64,000 nucleotides of DNA from Anaerovibrio sp. JC8. Its GTDB lineage: Bacteria; Bacillota; Negativicutes; Selenomonadales; Selenomonadaceae. Below, piece after piece: positions 1 through 6,729 of the stretch (the stretch's first letter is position 1; each line of letters opens with the position of its first letter). Location of the stretch: contig NZ_ANBM01000006.1 of assembly GCF_002100115.1 (NCBI RefSeq), positions 62,001 to 126,000 on the forward strand, written 5' to 3'. The position numbers and the translations under genes were made by a program. The notes below the pieces were generated by a model that had not been told where the DNA came from, did no database searches, and saw nothing but the letters and a program-made list of their open reading frames with translations.

Positions 1-180
1 GAAAATTGGCTGGTCATCAACGATAACCTCAGACTTGGAAGCACCGCCACGGGCCTCTGGACCGTAGGACTGGGACTGTACAGCCTCCTTGCCCTCGGCA
101 ACAGCTGCCTCGGCGAAAATAATGGCGGCGGTAATTACACCCTGGCCACCGGACCCGGATAATCTAAGCTGCTTTCTCAT
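1..180 (-). CDS. korC: 2-oxoacid:ferredoxin oxidoreductase gamma subunit (5' part only)
   Basis: Only the first 60 codons are inside the window; the gene runs off the left edge. The N-terminus has the glycine-rich GSGGQGV motif of the gamma domain of the pyruvate/2-oxoglutarate ferredoxin oxidoreductase family, followed by SYGPEARGG, which is also typical of that subunit. Its ATG overlaps the TGA of korB (ATGA), so the two are translationally coupled and it is the last visible gene of the leftward kor operon. It should form part of the complex that decarboxylates a 2-oxoacid to its acyl-CoA with ferredoxin as electron acceptor, in the cytoplasm. Confidence 0.9.
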   Translation of the reverse strand, partial: MRKQLRLSGSGGQGVITAAIIFAEAAVAEGKEAVQSQSYGPEARGGASKSEVIVDDQPIF

Positions 181-1001
181 TTATCAGCACCTCCTGCAAT
201 CTGAATAACCTCGTTGTATGCAGTTGCATAATCTGTTTCGCTTTCATTGTAGAAGAGGCCGATAGGGAATTTTTCCTCCGTCTTCTTGTCATCAGGCAGC
301 TTGTCCCAGGCTGCCTTCATAACAGCGTTGTCACGCATCCACATCATCATCTTGGCCGGATCAGCCATCTTGTTCTTGCGTCCATAGGAAGTAGGACACT
401 GGCATACAGCCTCCACGAAGGAGAAGCCCCTGTTGTCCAGACCTCCGACAATCATATCAGTAAGATGCTGAACATGGAAGGCTGTTGAGCGGGCTACATA
501 AGTTGCACCAGCTGCCTCAGCCAAACGGCAGGCATCAAAGTTACGGTCAATGGCACCATAAGGGGCAGTAGTAGCCTTCTTATGGGTAGGCGTCATTGGC
601 GAGGCCTGACCACCTGTCATGCCATAGATGCTGTTATTAAAGAGAACAACTGTCAAATCTACATTGCGGCGGCAGCCGTGAATGAAGTGATTGCCACCGA
701 TGGCGGTGCAGTCACCATCACCGGTGATAACAATAACATTCAGCTCAGGATTTGCCAGCTTGACACCAGTGGCAAACGGGATAGCACGGCCATGGGCGGT
801 GTGAAGCGTATCAAAATCCATGTAGCCGGAGGCTCTTGAAGAGCAGCCGATACCGGATACGATTACGGTTTTATCCTGGTCCAGCCCCTTCTTTTCAATG
901 GCCTGGACAACAGCCTTCATAACAATGCCGTTGCCACATCCCGGACACCAGAGGTGTGGCAGGCGATTCTGACGAAAATACTGTTCAAAAGATCTTTCCA
1001 T
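177..1001 (-). CDS. korB: 2-oxoglutarate:ferredoxin oxidoreductase beta subunit
   Basis: 274 aa, full length for the ThDP-binding beta subunit. CPGC at residues 19-22 is the conserved start of the domain, and GDGD at 94-97 followed by GGNHF and NNSIYGMTGGQ is the thiamine diphosphate/Mg binding motif. It binds ThDP and carries out the decarboxylation half-reaction of a 2-oxoacid. The ATG overlaps the korA stop by one base (TAATG), and its own stop overlaps korC. The korDABC order points to 2-oxoglutarate rather than pyruvate as substrate, which is an inference from gene order and family. Such enzymes run the anaerobic branch of the TCA cycle, in either direction. Confidence 0.93.
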   Translation of the reverse strand: MERSFEQYFRQNRLPHLWCPGCGNGIVMKAVVQAIEKKGLDQDKTVIVSGIGCSSRASGYMDFDTLHTAHGRAIPFATGVKLANPELNVIVITGDGDCTAIGGNHFIHGCRRNVDLTVVLFNNSIYGMTGGQASPMTPTHKKATTAPYGAIDRNFDACRLAEAAGATYVARSTAFHVQHLTDMIVGGLDNRGFSFVEAVCQCPTSYGRKNKMADPAKMMMWMRDNAVMKAAWDKLPDDKKTEEKFPIGLFYNESETDYATAYNEVIQIAGGADK

Positions 1002-2149
1002 TATGCCCTACCTCCTGCTACAAGCTCATCAATGCCCGCTTCAATTTCAGCCGGCTCAAATATAGTCATGTCATATTTAGCACAGAGCTCTACAGGGCAC
1101 TTGCCAGCCACAACACGTTCAACCTCACCAACCAGCTGACCATAGTTCAGCTCAGCCACCAGAATCCCCTTTACCTTCTCAGCTACCTTTTTGATAGCCT
1201 TGTCAGCAAACGGCCAGATGGTAATGAGACGAACCATGCCAACCTTTATGCCCTTCTTGCGGGCGTTGGCAACAGCTTCATAAGCAGTACGGGCAGTACC
1301 ACCAAAGGCAACAACGGCATATTCAGCATCATCCATGAAGTATTCCTCTACATGGGTGATTTCATCCCGTGCAATATCAATTTTCTCGTGAAGACGCTTG
1401 GTAACCTCACGGGTGATCTTAGGACTGCCAATCGGGAAGCCGGTGTCATCGTGGATAAGGCCAGTTACATGAATGTGATAGCCTTCGCCGAAGTTGGCGG
1501 TATTTGGCACCAGATCCTTGTCAGGGGTAAATGGCTCATAGCCCTCTGCACGGCTGCAGGATGGCTTGCGGCGTGGATAAATCTCTATGGCCGATGCTTC
1601 AGGAAGCTCCACCTTTTCCCGTAAGTGGCCGACGATTTCATCCATAAGTAGAATAACCGGAGTGCGGAAGCGTTCAGAATAATTAACCGCCATAACAGCA
1701 TTATCGAACGCCTCCCGGACACTCCATGGAGAAAGGGCAATCATCGGATGGTCACCGTGGGTACCCCAGCGGGCCTGCATAACATCACCCTGGGAAGGGG
1801 CTGTAGGCTGACCGGTGGACGGACCCACACGCTGAACATTTACAATAACAACCGGAATTTCAGCGGCAGCAGCATAACCGATAAGCTCCTGCTTTAAGGA
1901 AATACCGGGACCGGAGGAAGCGGTAACCGACTTTTTGCCGGCCAGGGATGCTCCCAATACAACACCCATGCTGGCAATTTCATCCTCCATCTGTACAAAC
2001 TTACCTCCAACAGTTGGCAGCAGCTTGGCCATACTTTCGGCAACCTCTGTGGAAGGTGTAATAGGATAACCACCAAAGAAACGGACACCAGCGGCCAATG
2101 CGCCCTCCACGCAGGCCTCATTACCTTGCATTAATCTTGCTTTACTCAT
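1001..2149 (-). CDS. korA: 2-oxoglutarate:ferredoxin oxidoreductase alpha subunit
   Basis: 382 aa from the ATG at 2149, which overlaps the ferredoxin stop (ATGA). A longer reading frame upstream is open, but the overlap and the conserved start MSKARLMQGNEA favour this start. The protein has the pyrimidine-binding alpha-domain signature GGYPITPSTE near the N-terminus, the core with SSGPGISLKQE, and a C-terminal domain II ending near residue 380. Together with KorB it builds the ThDP active site at the subunit interface. Gene order D-A-B-C and the tight overlaps indicate one cotranscribed, translationally coupled unit. Confidence 0.92.
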   Translation of the reverse strand: MSKARLMQGNEACVEGALAAGVRFFGGYPITPSTEVAESMAKLLPTVGGKFVQMEDEIASMGVVLGASLAGKKSVTASSGPGISLKQELIGYAAAAEIPVVIVNVQRVGPSTGQPTAPSQGDVMQARWGTHGDHPMIALSPWSVREAFDNAVMAVNYSERFRTPVILLMDEIVGHLREKVELPEASAIEIYPRRKPSCSRAEGYEPFTPDKDLVPNTANFGEGYHIHVTGLIHDDTGFPIGSPKITREVTKRLHEKIDIARDEITHVEEYFMDDAEYAVVAFGGTARTAYEAVANARKKGIKVGMVRLITIWPFADKAIKKVAEKVKGILVAELNYGQLVGEVERVVAGKCPVELCAKYDMTIFEPAEIEAGIDELVAGGRA

Positions 2150-2346
2150 GCCTTCACCTTCTTGTCTACAAAAATTGCATAATCCGGACAACGGAGCTCA
2201 CACTGCCCGCAGGCGATACAAGCTTCTTCATGCAAAACGCGAATCTTCCCCAGCTCACTGACTGCCAAAACCTGCTTGGGGCATAATGTCGCGCAAATTC
2301 CGCAACCCTTGCAGCGCGCTTCCTTGATGGTAATATTGACGTTCAT
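2146..2346 (-). CDS. korD: 2[4Fe-4S] ferredoxin-like delta subunit of the kor complex
   Basis: 66 aa from ATG 2346, which has a GGAGGAGA ribosome site 4-5 bases upstream; an ATG seven codons earlier has no such site. Two classical cluster motifs are visible, CKGCGICATLCP and CIACGQCELRCP, each able to hold a [4Fe-4S] cluster. It should pass electrons from the KorAB active site to external ferredoxin. Its stop overlaps the korA start. It lies 30 bases downstream of the dicarboxylate transporter gene, so all five genes may share one transcript. Confidence 0.9.
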   Translation of the reverse strand: MNVNITIKEARCKGCGICATLCPKQVLAVSELGKIRVLHEEACIACGQCELRCPDYAIFVDKKVKA

Positions 2347-2376
2347 CTTCTCTCCTCCATTTGACACACATCTATC

Positions 2377-3885
2377 TTAGAAAATACCCAAAAACCGCCA
2401 ATAGGTCTGTGAGAACAACAACAGCAGCAGGTAGCCGATAATGGTAATTGGCAAGCCTACCTTGATGCAATCCTTGGCCGTAAATGTCTCCGTAGCAAAG
2501 GCCAGAATACCCTGTGGCGAATTAACCGGCAAAATAAAGCCGAAGCTAACTACAAACTGCAATACCATGGTAATACCCACAATGTTCAGCAGAGGATTAT
2601 CCAGGCCCTGCAGTACTGCAATCATTATTGGAATCATGGAAGAGGCTACAGCTGTGGCGCTGGCAAAGCCTATATGAACAACGATAAGGAACAGAGCCAA
2701 AATGGCAAATACCATAAATACACTCATACCGGCCAGACCAAAGCCCATGGAGAGCTGATTGGCCAACCAGGCAGCCGCCTGTGTGGACAGCAGGGCTGAA
2801 CCCATGCTGATACCAATACCGAACAGTACCAAGGTACCCCAGGAAATCTTAGCCTGAGCTTCCTTCCAGCTCATGATGCCGATTCCCGGCATAAACATCA
2901 ATGTAATTGCAATTACAGTAGATGTGGTAGTATCCAACGGATGGAGAATTTTTTCAGTTACCCAGAGAAACAGCAGACCGATGGAAATCAGCATCAGCTT
3001 CTTCTCAGAGGCCTTCATTGGACCCAATTCCTTCCGTGCTTCCTTAACTGTGGCATCCCCGCCAGCCACCTCGTTCATCTCCGGTGGCAAAATCTTCCAG
3101 CAAAGGAAATACAGAACTACGGACATAATAGCGGCATAAGGGGCCGCTGCGATAAACCACTCAGTCCAGGTGATGTTGGCTCCCAGCTGCTTGTCGATAA
3201 AGCCAAGAGCTACCATGTTCTGGGCCGCTGCGGTCTTGATACCAATATTCCAGATACTGGCCGCATGCACCGTTGCAATCATCAGCAGTGCGGCAAAGCG
3301 GCTGTTGCGCTCCATCTTAAAGGCGGCGATAATACCCAGGACAATCGGAACAATACAGCCTACACGGGCTGTGGTACTAGGAACAAAGAATGCCAATACA
3401 AAGCCTACGAAAATCATGCCTGCCAGAATTCTGTTTGTTTTTGCTCCTACCTTGGAGAGAACAAACAGGGCTATCCGCTTGTCCAATCCTGTGTGCATCA
3501 TACCAGCGGCCAAAAACAGGGCCGCACCTACCAGAACCGTTCCGCTGGCACTAATTCCTGTAAAAGCTGTCTTAATCGCACCGGAAGTACCCACAAGAGT
3601 TGTCGGATCCTGTGGATTCGGGGACAGCCCCAGACACAGGATCATTAAAGTGGCGATAATCGTTGCACTGACTGGATACGACACCGTTTCTGTAATCCAG
3701 ATAATAACCGCAAACACCAATATACCCAGCATACGATGCCCCGCAGTAGTCAGGTCTGCCGGGGTTGGCATCATAAATATTCCGGCCATTGCCAGGAAGC
3801 CCAGCAACAGACCATATTTTTTCAATAACGACGATACCGATACCGGATGAATTTCCATGTTTCTCATTTCATGCGATAATTCCAT
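2377..3885 (-). CDS. DASS-family (SLC13-type) dicarboxylate/citrate transporter
   Basis: 502 aa inner-membrane protein with about 12 hydrophobic segments. An N-terminal ITETVSYPVSATI region, a central cluster of charged residues (about 270-300) and a C-terminal NSPQGILAFATETF region fit the divalent anion:Na+ symporter family (CitT/SdcS). Start chosen at ATG 3885, 8 bases after AGGAGG. Its position just ahead of korDABC suggests uptake or exchange of a C4/C5 dicarboxylate such as 2-oxoglutarate, succinate or citrate; the exact substrate cannot be read from the sequence. The 3886-4080 region upstream is AT-rich and presumably holds the operon promoter. Confidence 0.88.
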   Translation of the reverse strand: MELSHEMRNMEIHPVSVSSLLKKYGLLLGFLAMAGIFMMPTPADLTTAGHRMLGILVFAVIIWITETVSYPVSATIIATLMILCLGLSPNPQDPTTLVGTSGAIKTAFTGISASGTVLVGAALFLAAGMMHTGLDKRIALFVLSKVGAKTNRILAGMIFVGFVLAFFVPSTTARVGCIVPIVLGIIAAFKMERNSRFAALLMIATVHAASIWNIGIKTAAAQNMVALGFIDKQLGANITWTEWFIAAAPYAAIMSVVLYFLCWKILPPEMNEVAGGDATVKEARKELGPMKASEKKLMLISIGLLFLWVTEKILHPLDTTTSTVIAITLMFMPGIGIMSWKEAQAKISWGTLVLFGIGISMGSALLSTQAAAWLANQLSMGFGLAGMSVFMVFAILALFLIVVHIGFASATAVASSMIPIMIAVLQGLDNPLLNIVGITMVLQFVVSFGFILPVNSPQGILAFATETFTAKDCIKVGLPITIIGYLLLLLFSQTYWRFLGIF

Positions 3886-4024
3886 ACATCACACCTCCTA
3901 AATATAATTTCAGTTTCCTTTCGTAAATCAGTGCACCTCTCTTATAGGTAGTATAAAATTACGGCATAGTATAAACGATAAAAATCCGCCCATTGGTCCA
4001 AATTCGCCCCCGAATGACAAAAAA

Positions 4025-4052
4025 GAGGCGCTGAATTTTCTTCAGCTGCCTC
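4025..4052 (-). terminator. Rho-independent terminator, leftward
   Basis: A GAGGC...CTGAA / TTCAG...GCCTC hairpin is followed on the minus strand by a run of six T. It would end leftward transcripts coming from the peptide-gene region before they enter the transporter operon. No other gene is seen between 3886 and 4110. Confidence 0.6.
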
Positions 4053-4110
4053 AATAAATGTACCTATATTATTTTGATAACTCATTAAACAGTAAAATGT
4101 TAATCCATAA

Positions 4111-4329
4111 TCTTTGCAGGATAATTTTCAGAATCATGGAAAAGACCAACTACATCGCCCAGATCCTAATGCTCCAGATGAAATGGATTTCGAATTAAAT
4201 AAACAATTTCCTGATGGAATGTTCAGATTTGAAAAACGGATACTATAAAAATTATTGGGACTTGCACCAGCAGGTCCCTTTATTACTTTTAGGGGTGATA
4301 GTCGAGGGCTGGGCAACGTTATTTTACAG
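4111..4329 (+). pseudogene. Remnant of an unrecognised gene, possibly a toxin C-terminus
   Basis: A reading frame without a good start or ribosome site translates to a protein-like stretch. A segment containing RPDPNAPDEMDFELNKQFPDG runs to a TAA at 4246 and then continues in the same frame with LAPAGPFITFRGDSRGLGN. The composition is natural-looking, and the end resembles the pre-catalytic region of some polymorphic (RHS/contact-dependent) toxins, but this resemblance is from memory only. A hairpin with a T-rich tail follows at 4257-4280. I read it as a decayed fragment; it may also be chance. Confidence 0.35.
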
Positions 4330-4340
4330 AAATTAAAACC

Positions 4341-4367
4341 CCCGGCTCTGGTTAACCCAAAGCCGGG
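4341..4367 (-). terminator. Terminator hairpin, copy 1 of a four-copy repeat
   Basis: CCCGGCTCTGGT / ACCAAAGCCGGG hairpin, followed on the minus strand by GGGGGTTTTAATTT. It ends the leader-peptide gene at 4388. Nearly the same hairpin recurs at 5301-5333, 7204-7235 and 53261-53292. Confidence 0.7.
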
Positions 4368-4387
4368 ATGAGTGTGTTACAGAGGGC

Positions 4388-4585
4388 TCAGCTTACCTTA
4401 TCAAGAATATTAATGATAGGAGATTCTGGAGATGTTACGACGTCTACGACATCAACCGCAACATCATCTACAACGTCCTCAACACCATCTACAACATCAT
4501 CCACTACATCCACCACATCATCCCAGAAGCCACCGCCTGCTACTTTTTCCAGCTCATAACTGGTAAGTTCCATCTTCTTCAACAT
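4388..4585 (-). CDS. Double-glycine leader peptide with acidic valine-rich core, copy 1
   Basis: 65 aa from the ATG at 4585, 8 bases after a GGGGG ribosome site; an ATG two codons earlier sits too close to it. Residues 1-18 look like a double-glycine export leader (ELEKVAGG at the end), as cut by C39-peptidase ABC exporters. The remainder begins with GFWDD and then repeats D/V units such as VVDVVDDVVDGVEDVV, giving a very acidic amphipathic helix or coiled-coil candidate with no cysteine. No exporter or modification enzyme lies in the window. Function unknown: a bacteriocin-like, signalling or adhesive peptide are all possible. A paralogue with the same leader is at 53312. Confidence 0.75.
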   Translation of the reverse strand: MLKKMELTSYELEKVAGGGFWDDVVDVVDDVVDGVEDVVDDVAVDVVDVVTSPESPIINILDKVS

Positions 4586-4687
4586 TTTCATTACCCCCTT
4601 CTGTAATTTAGTTGACTTTATCATCTTTGTCTATATATACGAGTGACAGCGTTTTCTATTACAAATATTTGAAGGAAAAATAAAAAC

Positions 4688-4712
4688 AGGCCTCCAAAAT
4701 CATTGGAAGCCT
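4688..4712 (-). terminator. Terminator of the upstream leader-peptide gene
   Basis: AGGCCTCC / GGAAGCCT hairpin followed on the minus strand by TGTTTTTATTTT. It separates the gene at 4780 from the one at 4388, so each peptide has its own transcript. The same hairpin is found between the two peptide genes at 53.6 kb. Confidence 0.7.
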
Positions 4713-4779
4713 GCTCTCTTAAGCATCGCTTTTATTAATGGTGGTCCCCCAGATCCGCCTGAAGGCTACCAGCTCCATA

Positions 4780-5142
4780 TTACCGACGCTTCAGTTTTAA
4801 TGCTTTCGCAGTTGACTCTACATCGAGAGTGTGGAGTACATCACCCTTTGGACCGGTAAGATAGATTGTTTTCTCATAGTGGTTATAGTTGTGCTGCACC
4901 AGCTTTAACATTGCTTCTTCTGCGGTTTTTCCGGTATAAATCTCGTCCTTACCGGTGTTAAGGTTACGCATCTTGAAGGTAACGATTCCATTACGTACGG
5001 TCTTATCAATTCTTCCGTAGGTGTAGCCACCAGCCACGTTATCCAGCTCGTCATCGGCCATGAGCTTGTTTTCAACCAAACCAGTTACTACCATGTTTTC
5101 CATTTCGTCCATCCATCCGTTGAGCTTCTTTACAGCAGTCAT
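4780..5142 (-). CDS. Small protein with double-glycine-type leader
   Basis: 120 aa with an AAGGAGGAG ribosome site 7 bases upstream. The first 38 residues resemble a double-glycine or Nif11-like leader ending DDELDNVAGG; the core then starts with YTYGR. The core has charged and aromatic residues with a repeated YTGK/YLTGPKG theme and no cysteine. The family is not recognised. It has a dedicated promoter-like motif at 5191-5219 and a terminator at 4688. Together with the gene at 4388 it forms a two-peptide locus whose layout is repeated at 53.3-53.9 kb with a different first peptide. Confidence 0.7.
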   Translation of the reverse strand: MTAVKKLNGWMDEMENMVVTGLVENKLMADDELDNVAGGYTYGRIDKTVRNGIVTFKMRNLNTGKDEIYTGKTAEEAMLKLVQHNYNHYEKTIYLTGPKGDVLHTLDVESTAKALKLKRR

Positions 5143-5190
5143 TTTAATCTCCTCCTTTGAATTAGGTTGTTGTTTTTATTTCTTCTTGTC

Positions 5191-5219
5191 CTTTATATCC
5201 CTTACTTAATAAAAGTGTT
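5191..5219 (-). promoter_or_regulatory. Conserved promoter-like motif AACACT-N15-ATATAAAG, copy 1
   Basis: On the minus strand AACACT is followed, after exactly 15 bases ending in GGG, by ATATAAAG, about 48 bases before the start at 5142. The same two blocks with the same spacing occur at 16520-16548 and 53910-53938, each in front of a small secreted or leader-peptide gene. Confidence 0.65.
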
Positions 5220-5339
5220 ATGAAATTTATTATATTTTTAAAAAAGTTTTTAATAACAGCCAGTGTTCAAAACAATTGGAGGTTTGTATGTCAAAGTAAA
5301 GCCCCGACTCTGGTGGTTACACCAAAGCCGGGGATATGG

Positions 5340-5404
5340 TTGGAAAAAGCTAAACAATTGCGTTATAATCATTTTGGGTGTTGTTTAGCGGTTTATTTGC
5401 CCTC
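5340..5404 (+). promoter_or_regulatory. Toxin promoter and structured 5' leader, copy 1
   Basis: TTGGAA (5340) and TATAAT (5364) are 18 bases apart. The inverted arms GCTAAACAA (5349) and TTGTTTAGC (5381) flank the -10. In the leader, TAGCGG (5386) and TTGCCCTC (5397) are together complementary to GAGGGCAAGCCGCTA at 5544-5558 in the mRNA 3' end. CCCTC can also pair with the AGGGGG ribosome site. Long-range 5'-3' pairing that hides the ribosome site is a known feature of type I toxin mRNAs. Confidence 0.65.
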
Positions 5405-5418
5405 TTTATAAGGGGGTG

Positions 5419-5496
5419 ATGCCCATGGACGATAGTATTGTGGTACTACTACTGGTTCTGCTAATCGTGATGGAAACAAAAAATAACCGCTCCTAG
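5419..5496 (+). CDS. Type I toxin-like hydrophobic peptide, copy 1
   Basis: 25 aa with an AGGGGGTG ribosome site right before the ATG. After MPMDDS comes a single strongly hydrophobic segment (IVVLLLVLLIV), then a short polar tail METKNNRS. This is the layout of membrane-acting type I toxins of Firmicutes (Fst/TxpA or holin-like classes). The stop codon lies inside the hairpin that would terminate the antisense RNA. An alternative ATG two codons in cannot be excluded. Toxicity is an inference from architecture. Confidence 0.65.
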   Translation: MPMDDSIVVLLLVLLIVMETKNNRS

Positions 5497-5576
5497 TCCG
5501 GCAAGACCGAGCGGTTATCTTGTAGAAATATAACTTAATCGACGAGGGCAAGCCGCTAGGCGGCACCCTTTTCTTG
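5478..5576 (-). ncRNA. Predicted antisense antitoxin RNA, copy 1
   Basis: Minus-strand promoter TTGCTG (5610-5605) and TATACT (5587-5582) with a 17-base spacer predicts a start near 5575. The RNA would overlap the toxin mRNA 3' end and stop at the hairpin TAACCGCTC / GAGCGGTTA (5484-5517) followed by six T. About 95-100 nt, fully antisense to the toxin stop region and 3' UTR. Confidence 0.6.
5544..5573 (+). terminator. Toxin mRNA terminator, copy 1
   Basis: GAGGGCAAGCCGCTAGGCGGCACCC forms a hairpin followed by TTTTCTT. The 5' half of this hairpin is also the partner of the toxin mRNA leader. Confidence 0.65.
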
Positions 5577-5653
5577 TGTTTAGTATAGCACTTGTCTGCA
5601 TTGTCAGCAAGTGCCTTATTTTTTGCTTTTTATTGCTTCGCAACCAACTGATG

Positions 5654-5731
5654 CTACTTTTTCATCAGCTCTATCATACTGTTAAATTTCTTGATTAGAG
5701 CCAAGAGAAGCTCACTTACTAAGTCTCTCAT
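5654..5731 (-). CDS. Conserved 25-aa small ORF beside the type I locus, copy 1
   Basis: Encodes MRDLVSELLLALIKKFNSM followed by IELMKK, an amphipathic peptide. The first 24 codons are identical at DNA level to the copy at 7547-7630, while the stop and 3' flank differ. The ATG overlaps the TGA of a 7-codon GTG-started mini-ORF preceded by GGGGAA, which suggests translational coupling. Not recognised. It may be a third part of the locus or simply part of a conserved RNA. Confidence 0.4.
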   Translation of the reverse strand: MRDLVSELLLALIKKFNSMIELMKK

Positions 5732-5891
5732 TTACGGCTGAGATACACCACTTCCCCGCCTCATTTTATCACAGGAGGGATGATTTTATTAAGTGGTACA
5801 AGACTTTATAAAAGTTTCATGTGTAAACTATTGATTTCTGAATAATTTATAAGTTATAATTAATTAACAAAGCTATTGCTTTTGTCTCATA

Positions 5892-6019
5892 TTCCTTTCC
5901 ATGTGGTGTGGTTTATTGTCCGCACCATACTCCTTTCTTGCGTGGGCTATTGTTTCCCATTTATTCAATAGCCCATACACACAATGGTTTAGGGCTGCAC
6001 TTAGCAGCCCACATTTTTT
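5892..6019 (+). ncRNA. Candidate small structured RNA
   Basis: Three hairpins in a row without an ORF: an imperfect one near 5900-5928, a perfect 10-bp stem TGGGCTATTG / CAATAGCCCA (5943-5975), and GGGCTGC / GCAGCCC (5992-6010) followed by TTTTTTG, which looks like an intrinsic terminator. No clear -10/-35 was assigned. The rest of 5774-6222 has no supported gene. Confidence 0.35.
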
Positions 6020-6177
6020 GTCCAGACGTAAACCGGGATATCTTAAAACCTAAATCAATACAAACTCATACGACACTTACACTTTATTCCGGTTACTGGG
6101 GCTGCTGATGCGGCCCTTTTTATTTTGGGCATAATAATAGCCCTGATATATATTGATATCAAGGCTGAAACTGTTTA

Positions 6178-6213
6178 GTTGAACGACCATCCAAATTCAA
6201 CGGGTCGTATTGG
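6178..6213. repeat. Short hairpin repeat, copy A
   Basis: GTTGAACGACC ... GGGTCGTATTGG. A second copy at 6640-6675 has a perfect 9-bp stem (ACGACCCGC / GCGGGTCGT). The 34-36 base unit is likely a small palindromic repeat or terminator; a weaker relative may begin at 6853. Confidence 0.45.
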
Positions 6214-6222
6214 TTAAACTAA

Positions 6223-6477
6223 TTAATGGTTTGAAGCAGGGGTATTTTTGGGGCCTAAAATCTTCTTTGTGGCCATGGAAATCCAGCTCTTGTGCCAGAA
6301 TAAATGTAGCAATAGTCCAACAGCCATAAAATAACCACTGTAAATATGGATGTTTCGGTAAAATAGCCTTGCTTCTCTGCCACCAGAAATAAGGTGAAAA
6401 TCAAGCATTAAACCGGTAACAATGCAAATTAAACCACTGATAAAAAGAAGCCAGGCAAGACCATAATTCTTTTTCAT
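6223..6477 (-). CDS. DUF4405-like small membrane protein
   Basis: 84 aa with a GAGGGGG ribosome site 9 bases before ATG. Two predicted transmembrane helices (about 8-28 and 47-63) are joined by a loop. Histidines in HIYSG and in LHLFWHKSW fit the DUF4405/cytochrome b561-like family, in which such residues are thought to bind haem. Its partner and electron donor are not visible here. It stands alone between hairpin repeats, and its GC is similar to the surrounding island. Confidence 0.6.
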   Translation of the reverse strand: MKKNYGLAWLLFISGLICIVTGLMLDFHLISGGREARLFYRNIHIYSGYFMAVGLLLHLFWHKSWISMATKKILGPKNTPASNH

Positions 6478-6639
6478 AATAGATAACCCCCTCGCTATAT
6501 TTTGGATATATTATATGGCTTAAATCTAAATTGGAAATAAACAAATTATAAAATAAACCTGAATTATTCATAAAACAACATTCAAAACCAGCTAAGCCTC
6601 ATCAAATATGAGTTTAGCTAAAATATTTCTTTCACTTAA

Positions 6640-6675
6640 GTTGAACGACCCGCCAAATTCAGCGGGTCGTATTGG
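6640..6675. repeat. Short hairpin repeat, copy B
   Basis: Second copy of the GTTGAACGACC ... GGGTCGTATTGG unit at 6178, with perfect stem complementarity. Confidence 0.45.
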
Positions 6676-6729
6676 AAAAAGAAAACATTGCTTGTAACCA
6701 ATTTTGAAGAAACTAAAAGAGCTCCTAAC

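Larger units (their letters stand above)
5298..5773. repeat. Duplicated type I toxin-antitoxin region, copy 1
   Basis: About 475 bases that match 7201-7675 over nearly the whole length. Each copy holds, in order, a terminator-like hairpin, a rightward promoter, a 22-25 aa hydrophobic toxin-like ORF, an antisense RNA promoter and terminator, and a leftward 25-27 aa ORF. The match ends around 5773. The toxin core codons are the most diverged part. Confidence 0.85.

Noticed and set aside
2941-3648. Long + strand frame of 235 codons opposite the DASS transporter
   Set aside because: It is a shadow of the real gene: no ribosome site, unnatural composition, and the transporter frame has clear family motifs.
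4600-4680. Fourth copy of the AACACT-N15-ATATAAAG motif before the acidic peptide genes
   Set aside because: The blocks there (AGCGTT or AGTGTT with CTATATAT) are at a different spacing, so they were not counted with the three exact copies.
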